In this document: positions 8,689 to 15,647 of the stretch, piece by piece
How positions within the stretch are numbered: the stretch's first letter is position 1
Layout: each line of letters starts with the position of its first letter
DNA from: Limnohabitans sp.
GTDB taxonomy: Bacteria; Pseudomonadota; Gammaproteobacteria; Burkholderiales; Burkholderiaceae_C
NCBI GenBank assembly: GCA_009693225.1
Contig: SHXP01000008.1
Location: 1 to 21,665, forward strand
Length of the DNA stretch: 21,665 bases
Direction of reading: 5' to 3'
The notes under the pieces: generated by a model
Databases searched by the model: none
What the model saw: only the letters and a program-made list of their open reading frames with translations
Told to the model about the DNA's origin: nothing
Made by a program: the position numbers and the translations under genes

Positions 8689-9203
8689 GAGAGCGGCTTG
8701 CTGCCTTTGCGGGCATCTGGCTGCTGCCGGCCCTCCTGTGTTGTGTACTCACAGGATGCGGTCTTTTTTCTTTCAAAAGCAACCACACGGCGCTGGCGCA
8801 AACGGGTAACTGGGAAGGCCGGCTCAACCTGAAAATCCTGTCCAAGCCGCCGGAACAGTTCAGCGCCAACTTCACCCTTCAAGGTTCGTCACAGCTGGGC
8901 GAATTGACGATTTACACGCCTATCGGCACCACTCTGGCCGAAGCCAACTGGGATACCAATGGCGCCACCTTGTCGGAAGGCTCTCAAAAGCAATACTTTG
9001 CTTCCATGGATGCACTCACCAGACATGTGACCGGCGCGAGTCTGCCGCTGCCGGCCCTGATGACCTGGCTCAACAACGATGGCGACCTTATTTCAGGCTG
9101 GGAGATACGCTCAGAGAATCTCTCATCGGGAAGACGCTTGTTTGCCAGGCGGGTCAACCCTTTGCCGCAGCTGCAACTGACCTTGATACTCAACCCGCCC
9201 TGA
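8685..9203 (+). CDS. lolB: Outer-membrane lipoprotein LolB
   Basis: 172 aa. LolB receives lipoproteins from periplasmic LolA and inserts them in the inner leaflet of the outer membrane. The start is a TTG at 8685 overlapping the previous gene's TGA. It yields a signal peptide with a clear lipobox, LTGC, with the acylated Cys at residue 25. Residue +2 after Cys is Gly rather than Asp, consistent with outer-membrane sorting. The following NWEGRLNLKI segment and the YTPIGTTLAEANWD and LTRHVTGASLPLPALMTWL segments are typical of the LolB fold. At 172 aa it is slightly shorter than E. coli LolB (about 207 aa), as seen in betaproteobacterial members. ispE follows after 4 bp. The lolB-ispE-prs order is widely conserved in proteobacteria, which supports the call. 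Confidence 0.92.
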   Translation: MRERLAAFAGIWLLPALLCCVLTGCGLFSFKSNHTALAQTGNWEGRLNLKILSKPPEQFSANFTLQGSSQLGELTIYTPIGTTLAEANWDTNGATLSEGSQKQYFASMDALTRHVTGASLPLPALMTWLNNDGDLISGWEIRSENLSSGRRLFARRVNPLPQLQLTLILNPP

Positions 9204-9207
9204 AGAC

Positions 9208-10062
9208 ATGGCCGTTTTACAGTCTTTGCACAACGTGCCGGCCCCGGCCAAATTGAATCTGTTTTTGCATATCACCGGCCGCAGACCGGATGGCTACCAC
9301 CTGCTGCAATCGGTGTTCATGCTGATCGACTGGTGGGACATTCTGCATTTCGATCTGTTGCCCGGCGCAACACTGCAACGTCACGACCTCAGCATCTGCC
9401 TGCCTGAAGACGATTTGTGTATGCGCGCAGCGCGCCAGTTGCAACACCTCAGCGGCACGGCTCACGGTGCGCGTATCAGCGTGGAAAAACGCATACCGGC
9501 GCAGGCCGGCATGGGCGGCGGCTCATCAGATGCGGCCACCACCTTGCTGGCATTGAACCGACTGTGGGGCCTGAACTGGCCGCTGTCGCGCCTGTTGCCG
9601 CTGGGTTTGAAGCTGGGTGCAGATGTGCCCTTTTTTCTGCGCGGCAGAAACGCCTGGGTACAAGGCGTAGGCGAAGAATTGCATCCCTTGAGCTTGCCTG
9701 CCGCCCGTTTTGCCGTCCTCAAACCGGATCAGGGTCTGGATACGGCCCTGATTTTCAAGGATGAGGACCTGGTCAGGGATTCTTCTCCTGCTACAATTGC
9801 AGACTTTGCTGCACGGCCTTACGTTTTCGGGCGTAATGATTTGCAGGCAGTTGCCAGGCGGCTATGCCCACAGGTTGAACAATCTTTAGACTGGTTTTCC
9901 CGGCAGGGCTGGCAGCCACGAATGACCGGTTCAGGCAGCGCGGTGTTTGCGCGCATTTCATCTGATACCGCACTTTCTGATCCGCCGGCGGGTTGGCAAA
10001 TGCAGTTGTGCAGCAATCTGGAAATTCATCCCCTGGCCGGATGGGTTTCCTGCGACGTTTGA
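9208..10062 (+). CDS. ispE: 4-diphosphocytidyl-2-C-methyl-D-erythritol kinase
   Basis: 284 aa, normal for IspE. This GHMP-family kinase phosphorylates the 2-OH of CDP-methylerythritol with ATP in the MEP isoprenoid pathway. The N-terminal PAPAKLNLFLHITGRRPDGYHLL carries the conserved Lys and the DGYH motif. The glycine-rich ATP loop is PAQAGMGGGSSDAATTLLALN at about residues 95-115. The catalytic Asp lies in GADVPFFLRG, and the third GHMP motif is MTGSGSAVFA near residue 236. The ATG at 9208 is 4 bp after the lolB stop, pointing to co-transcription. The tRNA-Gln gene begins 33 bp downstream. Confidence 0.96.
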   Translation: MAVLQSLHNVPAPAKLNLFLHITGRRPDGYHLLQSVFMLIDWWDILHFDLLPGATLQRHDLSICLPEDDLCMRAARQLQHLSGTAHGARISVEKRIPAQAGMGGGSSDAATTLLALNRLWGLNWPLSRLLPLGLKLGADVPFFLRGRNAWVQGVGEELHPLSLPAARFAVLKPDQGLDTALIFKDEDLVRDSSPATIADFAARPYVFGRNDLQAVARRLCPQVEQSLDWFSRQGWQPRMTGSGSAVFARISSDTALSDPPAGWQMQLCSNLEIHPLAGWVSCDV

Positions 10063-10095
10063 CTGGAAACTTGTTGAAGAACAGGTTTCCCGTGT

Positions 10096-10172
10096 AGGGG
10101 AGTCGCCAAGTTGGTCAAGGCACCGGATTTTGATTCCGGCATGCGAGGGTTCGAGTCCTTCCTCCCCTGCCA
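10096..10172 (+). tRNA. tRNA-Gln (anticodon TTG), CCA encoded
   Basis: The cloverleaf folds fully. The acceptor stem AGGGGAG pairs with CTCCCCT; the D stem is GCC/GGC; the anticodon stem is CCGGA/TCCGG with loop TTTTGAT, giving anticodon TTG; the T arm is GAGGG-TTCGAGT-CCTTC. The discriminator base is G and the 3' CCA is encoded. The long near-identity of the anticodon arm to the E. coli glutamine tRNA supports the identity. Its position between ispE and prs is a conserved arrangement in many betaproteobacteria. Confidence 0.96.
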
Positions 10173-10260
10173 CTCCATTGCTGTATGACGAGAGCAGCAA
10201 GGTTCGACGGACACACCGTTACCTGATTGCTCTCGATTTGTTTAACCTCAGGTCGTCAAG

Positions 10261-11238
10261 ATGTCGCACCCCATCGCCCCGGATTTCATGGTTTTCACCG
10301 GCAATGCCAATCCCGGCCTGGCTGCCGAGGTTGCCGGACACTTGGGAATTGCACTCGGAGCGGCAGACGTCGGCAGATTCTCTGACGGTGAAGTCACCGT
10401 CGAAATCAATCAAAACGTGCGCGCCCGCGATGTGTTTGTGGTGCAGTCCACCTGTAATCCCACCAATGAAAACCTGATGGAACTGCTGGTCATGGTCGAC
10501 GCCCTCAAGCGCGCCTCGGCCGAACGCATCAGTGCAGTGATTCCCTACTTCGGCTATGCCCGCCAGGACCGCCGCCCGCGCTCCTCGCGCGTGCCCATCT
10601 CAGCCAAGCTGGTGGCCGATCTGTTGCAAACCGTGGGTGTGGCGCGTGTGCTGACCATGGACTTGCACGCTGACCAGATACAGGGCTTTTTCAATATCCC
10701 GGTTGACAATATTTACGCTTCGCCGGTGCTGCTCGGCGATTTACGCCTGAAAAACTACGACGATCTGATCGTGGTGTCGCCCGACGTCGGCGGCGTGGTG
10801 CGCGCCCGTGCGCTGGCCAAGCAACTCGACTGCGATCTGGCCATCATCGACAAACGCCGCCCGCGCGCCAACGTCAGCGAAGTCATGCATGTGATCGGTG
10901 AAATCGATGGCCGCAACTGCGTCATCATGGACGACATGATCGACACCGCCGGCACGCTGGTCAAAGCGGCCGAAGTGCTCAAAGCGCGCGGCGCCAAAAA
11001 GGTTTACGCCTATTGCACCCACGCCATTTTTTCCGGCCTGGCCATTGACCGAATTGCCAAGGGCGATGCGCTTGACGAAGTAGTGGTGACTGACACCATT
11101 CCGCTGAGCCTGCAAGCGGTGGAATGCCAAAAAATCCGCCAACTCTCTGTAGCGCCGCTGATCGCAGAAACGATTCAGCGCATCGCCAAGGGAGAGTCGG
11201 TAATGAGTTTGTTCTCCGACCAGGATCAGCTTTTTTAA
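10261..11238 (+). CDS. prs: Ribose-phosphate pyrophosphokinase (PRPP synthetase)
   Basis: 325 aa. It makes 5-phosphoribosyl-1-pyrophosphate from ribose-5-phosphate and ATP, feeding nucleotide, histidine, tryptophan and NAD synthesis. Visible class I motifs are DFMVFTGNANPGLA at the N-terminus, GRFSDGEVTVEI (flexible loop/allosteric region), and the ATP/metal segment PYFGYARQDRRPRSSRVPISAK. The metal-binding DLHADQIQGFFNIPVDN and VVSPDVGGVVRARALA follow, then the PRPP-binding loop CVIMDDMIDTAGTL near residue 220. The ATG at 10261 lies 88 bp after the tRNA. A 6-bp stem with a TTTT loop (CAGCTT/AAGCTG) spans the stop codon. Confidence 0.97.
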   Translation: MSHPIAPDFMVFTGNANPGLAAEVAGHLGIALGAADVGRFSDGEVTVEINQNVRARDVFVVQSTCNPTNENLMELLVMVDALKRASAERISAVIPYFGYARQDRRPRSSRVPISAKLVADLLQTVGVARVLTMDLHADQIQGFFNIPVDNIYASPVLLGDLRLKNYDDLIVVSPDVGGVVRARALAKQLDCDLAIIDKRRPRANVSEVMHVIGEIDGRNCVIMDDMIDTAGTLVKAAEVLKARGAKKVYAYCTHAIFSGLAIDRIAKGDALDEVVVTDTIPLSLQAVECQKIRQLSVAPLIAETIQRIAKGESVMSLFSDQDQLF

Positions 11239-11265
11239 GCTGCTGCGGTCGGCGTTCAATGTTGT

Positions 11266-11283
11266 GAAGCAGTTCGCTGCTTC
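11266..11283 (+). promoter_or_regulatory. Stable UUCG-tetraloop hairpin in the prs-rplY gap
   Basis: GAAGCAG (11266-11272) and CTGCTTC (11277-11283) are perfectly complementary and enclose TTCG, the very stable UUCG tetraloop. It lies 28 bp after the prs stop and 53 bp before the rplY start. Only GTTTG follows, so it is not a standard T-run terminator. It may stabilise the prs mRNA end or be part of an rplY leader; the role is inference. Confidence 0.5.
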
Positions 11284-11336
11284 GTTTGTGAAACCGGAGT
11301 CACACTGGTCGCGGTGGACTTCTTCTGGAGAAAATT

Positions 11337-11975
11337 ATGAAATTCGTCGCTTTTGAGCGCACTAAGCAGGGAACGGGTGCGAGCCGCCGTCTGCGTATCA
11401 CCGGTCGTACGCCCGGTATCGTCTATGGCGGAAAAGCCCACCAGCCGGTCAATATCGAGCTTGACCACAATGCCTTGTGGCATGCACTGAAAAAAGAAGC
11501 TTTCCATGCAACCATTCTCGAAATGGTACTGGCAGGCCAGACTTCCAAAGTGCTGCTGCGTGACGTGCAATACCATCCGTTCAAACAACTGGTGTTGCAC
11601 ATCGATTTCCAGCGTGTCGAAGCCGACACCATGCTGCACATGAAAGTGCCGCTGCACTACAGCGGTCAGGAAAATTCACCCGCCGTCAAGGTTGATGCCT
11701 GCCTGGTCAACCCTGTCATGAACGAACTCGAAATCGCCTGCCTGCCGGCTGATTTGCCCGAATTCATTGCGGTCGATCTGAGCGGCTTGAAAAAAGGCAC
11801 TTCCCTGCATGCAAACGACATCGCTTTGCCCAAAGGCGTGAAAGTCGTGACCCACGGCAAGTACAACCCGGTGCTGGTCAGCGTCGTGTCTGTGGCCGAA
11901 GAAGCCGCCCCCGAAGCAGCTGCCCCGGCCGCCGCACCCGCCAAGGGCAAAGGCAAAGGCAAAGGCAAGAAGTAA
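11337..11975 (+). CDS. rplY: 50S ribosomal protein L25 (long Ctc/TL5 form)
   Basis: 212 aa. It binds 5S rRNA in the large subunit. The N-terminal L25 domain (about residues 1-90) begins MKFVAFERTKQGTGASRRLR and contains TGRTPGIVYGG and the VLLRDVQYHPFKQLVLHIDFQRV segment. The second, TL5-type domain (about 95-185) includes VKVDACLVNPVMNELEIACLPADLPEFI. The C-terminus is an Ala/Pro/Glu-rich linker ending in a Gly-Lys tail encoded by GGCAAA hexamer repeats near 11943-11972. A good GGAG ribosome-binding site lies 6 bp before the ATG. The gene is followed by a strong terminator. Confidence 0.96.
   Translation: MKFVAFERTKQGTGASRRLRITGRTPGIVYGGKAHQPVNIELDHNALWHALKKEAFHATILEMVLAGQTSKVLLRDVQYHPFKQLVLHIDFQRVEADTMLHMKVPLHYSGQENSPAVKVDACLVNPVMNELEIACLPADLPEFIAVDLSGLKKGTSLHANDIALPKGVKVVTHGKYNPVLVSVVSVAEEAAPEAAAPAAAPAKGKGKGKGKK
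11943..11972 (+). repeat. GGCAAA hexamer tandem repeat at the rplY 3' end
   Basis: About four copies of the unit GGCAAA/GGCAAG in frame encode the Gly-Lys tail of L25. The short in-frame repeat could gain or lose units without breaking the frame. Confidence 0.6.
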
Positions 11976-11997
11976 TCCACTTTTTAGGCCTGCAAAG

Positions 11998-12020
11998 AAC
12001 CCGCCCAGGCGGGTTTTTTT
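11998..12020 (+). terminator. Intrinsic terminator after rplY
   Basis: CCCGCC (12000-12005) pairs with GGCGGG (12008-12013), extended by AA/TT, with a T-run at 12014-12020. The tight loop is CA, so the terminal pairs may open in practice. It lies 23 bp after the rplY stop and 23 bp before pth, so pth is probably transcribed at least partly from read-through or from its own promoter. Confidence 0.85.
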
Positions 12021-12042
12021 GCGCCCGATAATCCCCTTCATC

Positions 12043-12723
12043 ATGATCAAATTGTTTGTCGGCCTGGGCAACCCCGGCACTGAATACGAAGATACCCGCC
12101 ATAACGCCGGTTTCTGGTGGATCGACCGGATGGCGGCGCAACTCAAAGTCAGCCTGCAGCCTGAAAAAAATTTCCACGGCTGGGCGGTACGCACCCAGTA
12201 CGATGGTCAAACCATATGGCTGTTAAAACCTGCCACCTTCATGAACCTGTCCGGCAAATCGGTGGCTTCACTGGCGCGGTTTTTCAAAATTCAGCCCCAG
12301 GAAATTCTGGTGGCGCATGACGAACTTGACGTTGTGCCCGGCGAGGCCAAAATGAAGTTCGGCGGCAGCCACGCAGGTCACAATGGCCTGCGCGACATCC
12401 ACGCCCAACTTGGGACAGACAGCTATTGGCGATTACGCCTGGGCATAGGTCACCCCGGCGTGAAATCCGAAGTGTTGCATTGGGTATTGAAAAAACCAGC
12501 GCTGGATCAAAAAATAGTAACAGACACTTGCATAGACCGGAGCCTCAAAGCCTTAGCCTTGATGGTGAGCGGCGACATGGCGAAAGCCACACAACTGGTG
12601 CACACCAGCAAACCGCCCAGGCCCAAACCGCCAAGATCGGCGGCGGCCATTCCCACCAAGGAAGGCGATCTGCATGAAACAACCGACCCCACTGACACGG
12701 GCTCTGAACCTGCTTCTTCTTAG
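12043..12723 (+). CDS. pth: Peptidyl-tRNA hydrolase
   Basis: 226 aa from the ATG at 12043 (MIKLFVGLGNPG); a TTG eight codons upstream lies in the terminator T-run and is rejected. Pth frees tRNA from peptidyl-tRNAs dropped by ribosomes. Visible motifs are GLGNPGTEYEDTRHNAGFWW with catalytic His20 and Asn10, KPATFMNLSGKSV, VAHDELDVVPG with the catalytic Asp, and GGSHAGHNGLRDI. The family core ends near the HTSKPPRPKPPR segment. About 30 further residues (AAIPTKEGDLHETTDPTDTGSEPASS region) have no family counterpart that I recall, and their DNA overlaps the next gene by 50 bp, so the extension may be a by-product of that overlap. Confidence 0.95.
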   Translation: MIKLFVGLGNPGTEYEDTRHNAGFWWIDRMAAQLKVSLQPEKNFHGWAVRTQYDGQTIWLLKPATFMNLSGKSVASLARFFKIQPQEILVAHDELDVVPGEAKMKFGGSHAGHNGLRDIHAQLGTDSYWRLRLGIGHPGVKSEVLHWVLKKPALDQKIVTDTCIDRSLKALALMVSGDMAKATQLVHTSKPPRPKPPRSAAAIPTKEGDLHETTDPTDTGSEPASS

Positions 12724-12967
12724 CCTCAGCCTGAGCCTGGCGAACACTGCTTTTGCCAAAGAAAAAAAACAGTCTGCTGCACTTCAATGCGAACAGGATG
12801 GCGTGCTCAGCCCCTGCCCGGACAGCAAAGCTTTATCCGGCAAGACAGCCAAAGCAAACACTTTCAAGGCCCAGGCGGACGAGCTGACGGATAAGCCGCA
12901 GAAAAAAAAGAAAGGCAAAAAGACCGGCGGCAAAAAGTCCAAACGCACAAAACCGGCTGAAGAATGA
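12674..12967 (+). CDS. Small exported lysine-rich protein, function unknown
   Basis: 97 aa, not recognised as a named family. It starts with ATG at 12674 inside the 3' end of pth, in another frame, preceded by a GGAAGGCGA ribosome-binding-like segment. The N-terminus is a signal peptide (LNLLLLSLSLSLANTAFA, probable cut before KEKK), so the mature protein of about 69 aa should be periplasmic or secreted. Two cysteines (in LQCEQDGVLSPCPD) could form a disulfide. The C-terminal third is strongly basic (KKKKGKKTGGKKSKRTKP). The signal peptide and the start-site context support a real gene despite the small size. The mature part is low in complexity, and a role such as binding nucleic acid or acidic polymers would be a guess. 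Confidence 0.7.
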   Translation: MKQPTPLTRALNLLLLSLSLSLANTAFAKEKKQSAALQCEQDGVLSPCPDSKALSGKTAKANTFKAQADELTDKPQKKKKGKKTGGKKSKRTKPAEE

Positions 12968-12975
12968 GTTGAGGA

Positions 12976-13239
12976 CTACAGCACGCGTCCGGCCTCGGCC
13001 TGCAATCTGCGGTATTTGGCCCACAAGCTGTCGCTGGTTTCGACATGCTGAGGATTCAACGGAATACAGGCCACCGGACACACTGGCACGCATTGCGGTT
13101 CGTCATGGTGGCCCACACATTCGGTGCATTTGTCCGGGTCAATTTCGTAAATCAGCAGCCCCATGTAAATGGCTGCATTCGGGCACTCGGGTTCGCACAC
13201 ATCGCAGTTGATGCATTCGTCAGTAATCATCAAGGCCAC
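12976..13239 (-). CDS. 2[4Fe-4S] ferredoxin, YfhL-like
   Basis: 87 aa from a GTG at 13239, with GAGGA seven bases upstream overlapping the coaD stop. It is a small electron-transfer protein. The first cluster motif CINCDVCEPECP is the C-x2-C-x2-C-x3-C pattern. The second, CTECVGHHDEPQCVPVC, has the longer C-x2-C-x8-C-x3-C spacing typical of YfhL/Alvin-type ferredoxins. The tail after residue 60 is helical (SLWAKYRRLQAEAG), also usual for this type. It follows coaD by 9 bp in the same orientation, an arrangement frequent in betaproteobacteria. The redox partner cannot be read from this window. Confidence 0.93.
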   Translation of the reverse strand: MALMITDECINCDVCEPECPNAAIYMGLLIYEIDPDKCTECVGHHDEPQCVPVCPVACIPLNPQHVETSDSLWAKYRRLQAEAGRVL

Positions 13240-13248
13240 GGCTGATCC

Positions 13249-13737
13249 TCAAGCTTGAAGGTTGGCTTGCATGAAACGGTGAACACTTGGAGAAACAAAC
13301 TGCGCCACATCGCCACCGAGTTGCGAGATTTCCCGCACCAGTGTGCTGGAGATGCACTGGTACACATCAAGCGTGTTCAGAAACACCGTGTCTATGGCCG
13401 GTGCCAGACGTCGGTTCATGCCTGCGAGCTGAAACTCGTAGTCAAAGTCGGTCATGGAACGGATGCCGCGCACCATAGTTCTGGCTTGCAAGGTCTTTGC
13501 AAATTCAATCACCAGACCGTCAAAGGTTTCGACGCGCACATTCGGGCAATCGGCCAGGGCCTGGCGTGTCATGTCCAGGCGTTGTTCCAGGTTGAACATG
13601 GTTTTTTTGTGGTGAGCGAGGGCCACTGCAATCACCACCACATCAAACATGCGCGCCGCGCGCCGCACAATGTCTTCGTGTCCCAGGGTAATAGGATCAA
13701 AGGTGCCCGGGTACAAAGCAATGACTGGCTGAGACAT
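13249..13737 (-). CDS. coaD: Phosphopantetheine adenylyltransferase
   Basis: 162 aa, typical length. It joins ATP and 4'-phosphopantetheine to give dephospho-CoA, the fourth step of CoA synthesis. The nucleotidyltransferase signature ALYPGTFDPITLGHEDIVRRA contains the TLGH motif at residues 17-20. The downstream substrate segment is VRGIRSMTDFDYEFQLAGMNR, and the ISSTLVREISQLGGDV motif lies near residue 130. It sits between rsmD (30 bp upstream) and the ferredoxin (9 bp downstream); the rsmD-coaD pairing is common in proteobacteria. Confidence 0.97.
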   Translation of the reverse strand: MSQPVIALYPGTFDPITLGHEDIVRRAARMFDVVVIAVALAHHKKTMFNLEQRLDMTRQALADCPNVRVETFDGLVIEFAKTLQARTMVRGIRSMTDFDYEFQLAGMNRRLAPAIDTVFLNTLDVYQCISSTLVREISQLGGDVAQFVSPSVHRFMQANLQA

Positions 13738-13767
13738 AGTGATCCTTGTGCGTACTGATGCGCCGGA

Positions 13768-14328
13768 TTATGCCGCCGGTTGCAACAAATGGGCATGAAC
13801 CGCCCCGGCCTTCAAGTGCCGGTGCAAATTCCAGCCCGCCGTCAGCATCGTCTCTGGCGACCAGGCTTTGGCCGATTCGAGATAAACAAAACCACTTGTC
13901 TTCACACCAGCGCGTGCCGATTGCAGGGCGCTGTCGTAATGCGGGAAATCGTAGGGCGGATCAAGGAACACCAGGTCCAGGCTGTTTGCCGCTTGCTGGC
14001 GCAACATGGACAGGCCGTCACCGCGCTGCAAACGAATGCAGGCGGCTTTCAAACGTTCCTTGTTTTTTTGCATGACCTCTATGCAAAGGCTGCTGCTCTC
14101 GCCCAGCAACACCGATTCAGCGCCACGCGAAGCCGCCTCAAAGCCCAGAACACCGGTGCCGGCAAAAGGATCGATGCAATGCCAGCCCGTCAGGTTCTGC
14201 CCCAGCCAGTTAAACAAGGTTTCGCGCACCCTGTCAGGGGTCGGACGCAAACCCGGCAGATTGGCGACCGGCAGCTTGCTGCGTTTCCACAGCCCGCCAA
14301 TGATGCGCACCTCGCCGCCAGGTTTCAT
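13768..14328 (-). CDS. rsmD: 16S rRNA (guanine(966)-N(2))-methyltransferase RsmD
   Basis: 186 aa. It methylates G966 of 16S rRNA in the assembled 30S subunit. Motifs are VRIIGGLWKRSKL at the N-terminus, LRPTPDRVRETLFNWL (family signature), the SAM-binding CIDPFAGTGVLGFEAASRG, and the catalytic DPPY in DLVFLDPPYDF, as expected for N2-guanine or N6-adenine methylation. The start ATG at 14328 overlaps the stop of the M16 gene (4 bp). It lies in the M16 pair - rsmD - coaD - ferredoxin operon. Confidence 0.95.
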   Translation of the reverse strand: MKPGGEVRIIGGLWKRSKLPVANLPGLRPTPDRVRETLFNWLGQNLTGWHCIDPFAGTGVLGFEAASRGAESVLLGESSSLCIEVMQKNKERLKAACIRLQRGDGLSMLRQQAANSLDLVFLDPPYDFPHYDSALQSARAGVKTSGFVYLESAKAWSPETMLTAGWNLHRHLKAGAVHAHLLQPAA

Positions 14329-15647
14329 GGGGCCGGACCCAGGACCACCGTGACCATGTGTTCGGGTTGCAGGTTGCGGGCAAAAGCCTGTTGTATGTCG
14401 GCAGCAGTCAGCTTCTCGACCAACGCGGTCCAGTGGTCCAGGTAATCCAGCGGCAAATCAAACCAGGCGATATTGCTCAGGTTGTCCATGAGTTTTCGAT
14501 TGCTGTCCAGACGCAGCGCAAAGCCCCCGATGAGGAAATTCTTGGCTGCCTGGACTTCCTGCTCGGTCGGGCCGTTTTGCACAAACTCGCTCACCACCCG
14601 GCTTGCCACCGCGATCGCCTGCTCGGCTTGATCCGGGCGTGTTTGCAGACCGACGGTGAATGCGCCTGCGTGCTGGCCCGGCGAGAAATAGCTGTAGACG
14701 CTGTAACTCAGGCCGCGTTTTTCGCGTACCTGTTCGGTCAATCGGGAGACAAAACCGCCACCGCCCAACACATAGTTACCCACGATCAACGGCAGGTAAT
14801 CCGGATGCTGACGGGGTATGCCGGGTTGTCCGATAAAGATATGCGCCTGCGCGGATTCAAACGGTATGTCTACGCGACTAACTTGCTCTAAAGGCTTGAC
14901 CTCTTGAACTAGCGGCAACAGCTCGCAACTGCCGCCCGAAGGCAGTGACGCCAACAACTGCTCGACCATTTCATTGGCCTGTTCACGCCCGATAGCGCCG
15001 ACAATGCTGATTTTGGCGCGGCAAGGCACAAAGTGACGGGCGTGAAATTCGGCCATCATCTCGGTGTCGATTTTGCGCAAGCTGTCGGCAGTCGGTTCAG
15101 CGCCATAGGGATGGCCGGCATAAACCGCTTGAGCAAAAGCTCTGGCCGCAAGCACCGAGGGTTTGGTGTCCGAATCCTGGATGCTTGCTATCCAGCGCTC
15201 ACGTTCTGTCTGCCAGATACCGGCAGGGAACACAGGAAAGGCCAGTTGCCGTGACGCCAATTCGATCGCCGCTTCCAGCAATTCAGGCCGCGTGAGGCTG
15301 CGCAAACTCAGGCTCATGCGGTCGTGGGTTGCGTTGGCAATGACGATGGCGCCCAGGTCTGCCCAGGCTTCACCCAACTGGTTTTCATCCAGTGCAGGAA
15401 GACTGCCCAAGGCCTGAATACCTTTGCTCATCATCATGGCAGTGGCTTGCGCCAGCCCGCTCGCGTCCTTGCCGTCGCGACGCGAACCGGCGTCGAACTC
15501 CAGTTGAAAATCAACCATGGGCAGATTGAGCACCTCCATCAGGTAGACTTTGGCACCGTTGTCAAGCACCCAGAACTGAATGGGAATACCGGCCATGGCC
15601 GGAGACAGCAACAGGCATGACAGCCATGCGAACACATATTTTTTCAT
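14325..15647 (-). CDS. M16 family peptidase-like protein, non-catalytic partner
   Basis: 440 aa. The N-terminal signal peptide (MKKYVFAWLSCLLLSPAMAG) predicts export. The fold is M16 (insulinase/processing peptidase): there is a DAGSRRDGKDASGLAQ segment where active members have GSxxE...HxxEH, a FVPCRAKISIVGAI strand, and the second-half signature VREKRGLSYSVYSYFSPGQHAGAF. The zinc motif is absent: the residues aligned with HxxEH read QATAM (about residues 67-71). It should therefore be the inactive, substrate-contacting half of a heterodimer with the upstream M16 protein, as in bacterial and mitochondrial processing peptidases. The start overlaps the stop of that gene by ATGA, giving stoichiometric expression. 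The substrate is unknown. Confidence 0.9.
   Translation of the reverse strand: MKKYVFAWLSCLLLSPAMAGIPIQFWVLDNGAKVYLMEVLNLPMVDFQLEFDAGSRRDGKDASGLAQATAMMMSKGIQALGSLPALDENQLGEAWADLGAIVIANATHDRMSLSLRSLTRPELLEAAIELASRQLAFPVFPAGIWQTERERWIASIQDSDTKPSVLAARAFAQAVYAGHPYGAEPTADSLRKIDTEMMAEFHARHFVPCRAKISIVGAIGREQANEMVEQLLASLPSGGSCELLPLVQEVKPLEQVSRVDIPFESAQAHIFIGQPGIPRQHPDYLPLIVGNYVLGGGGFVSRLTEQVREKRGLSYSVYSYFSPGQHAGAFTVGLQTRPDQAEQAIAVASRVVSEFVQNGPTEQEVQAAKNFLIGGFALRLDSNRKLMDNLSNIAWFDLPLDYLDHWTALVEKLTAADIQQAFARNLQPEHMVTVVLGPAP

Noticed and set aside
10059..10095. Promoter for tRNA-Gln: TTGACT at 10059-10064 upstream of the tRNA
   Set aside because: The -35-like box is good, but no acceptable -10 box lies 16-18 bp downstream (the bases are CAGGTT), so it was not called.
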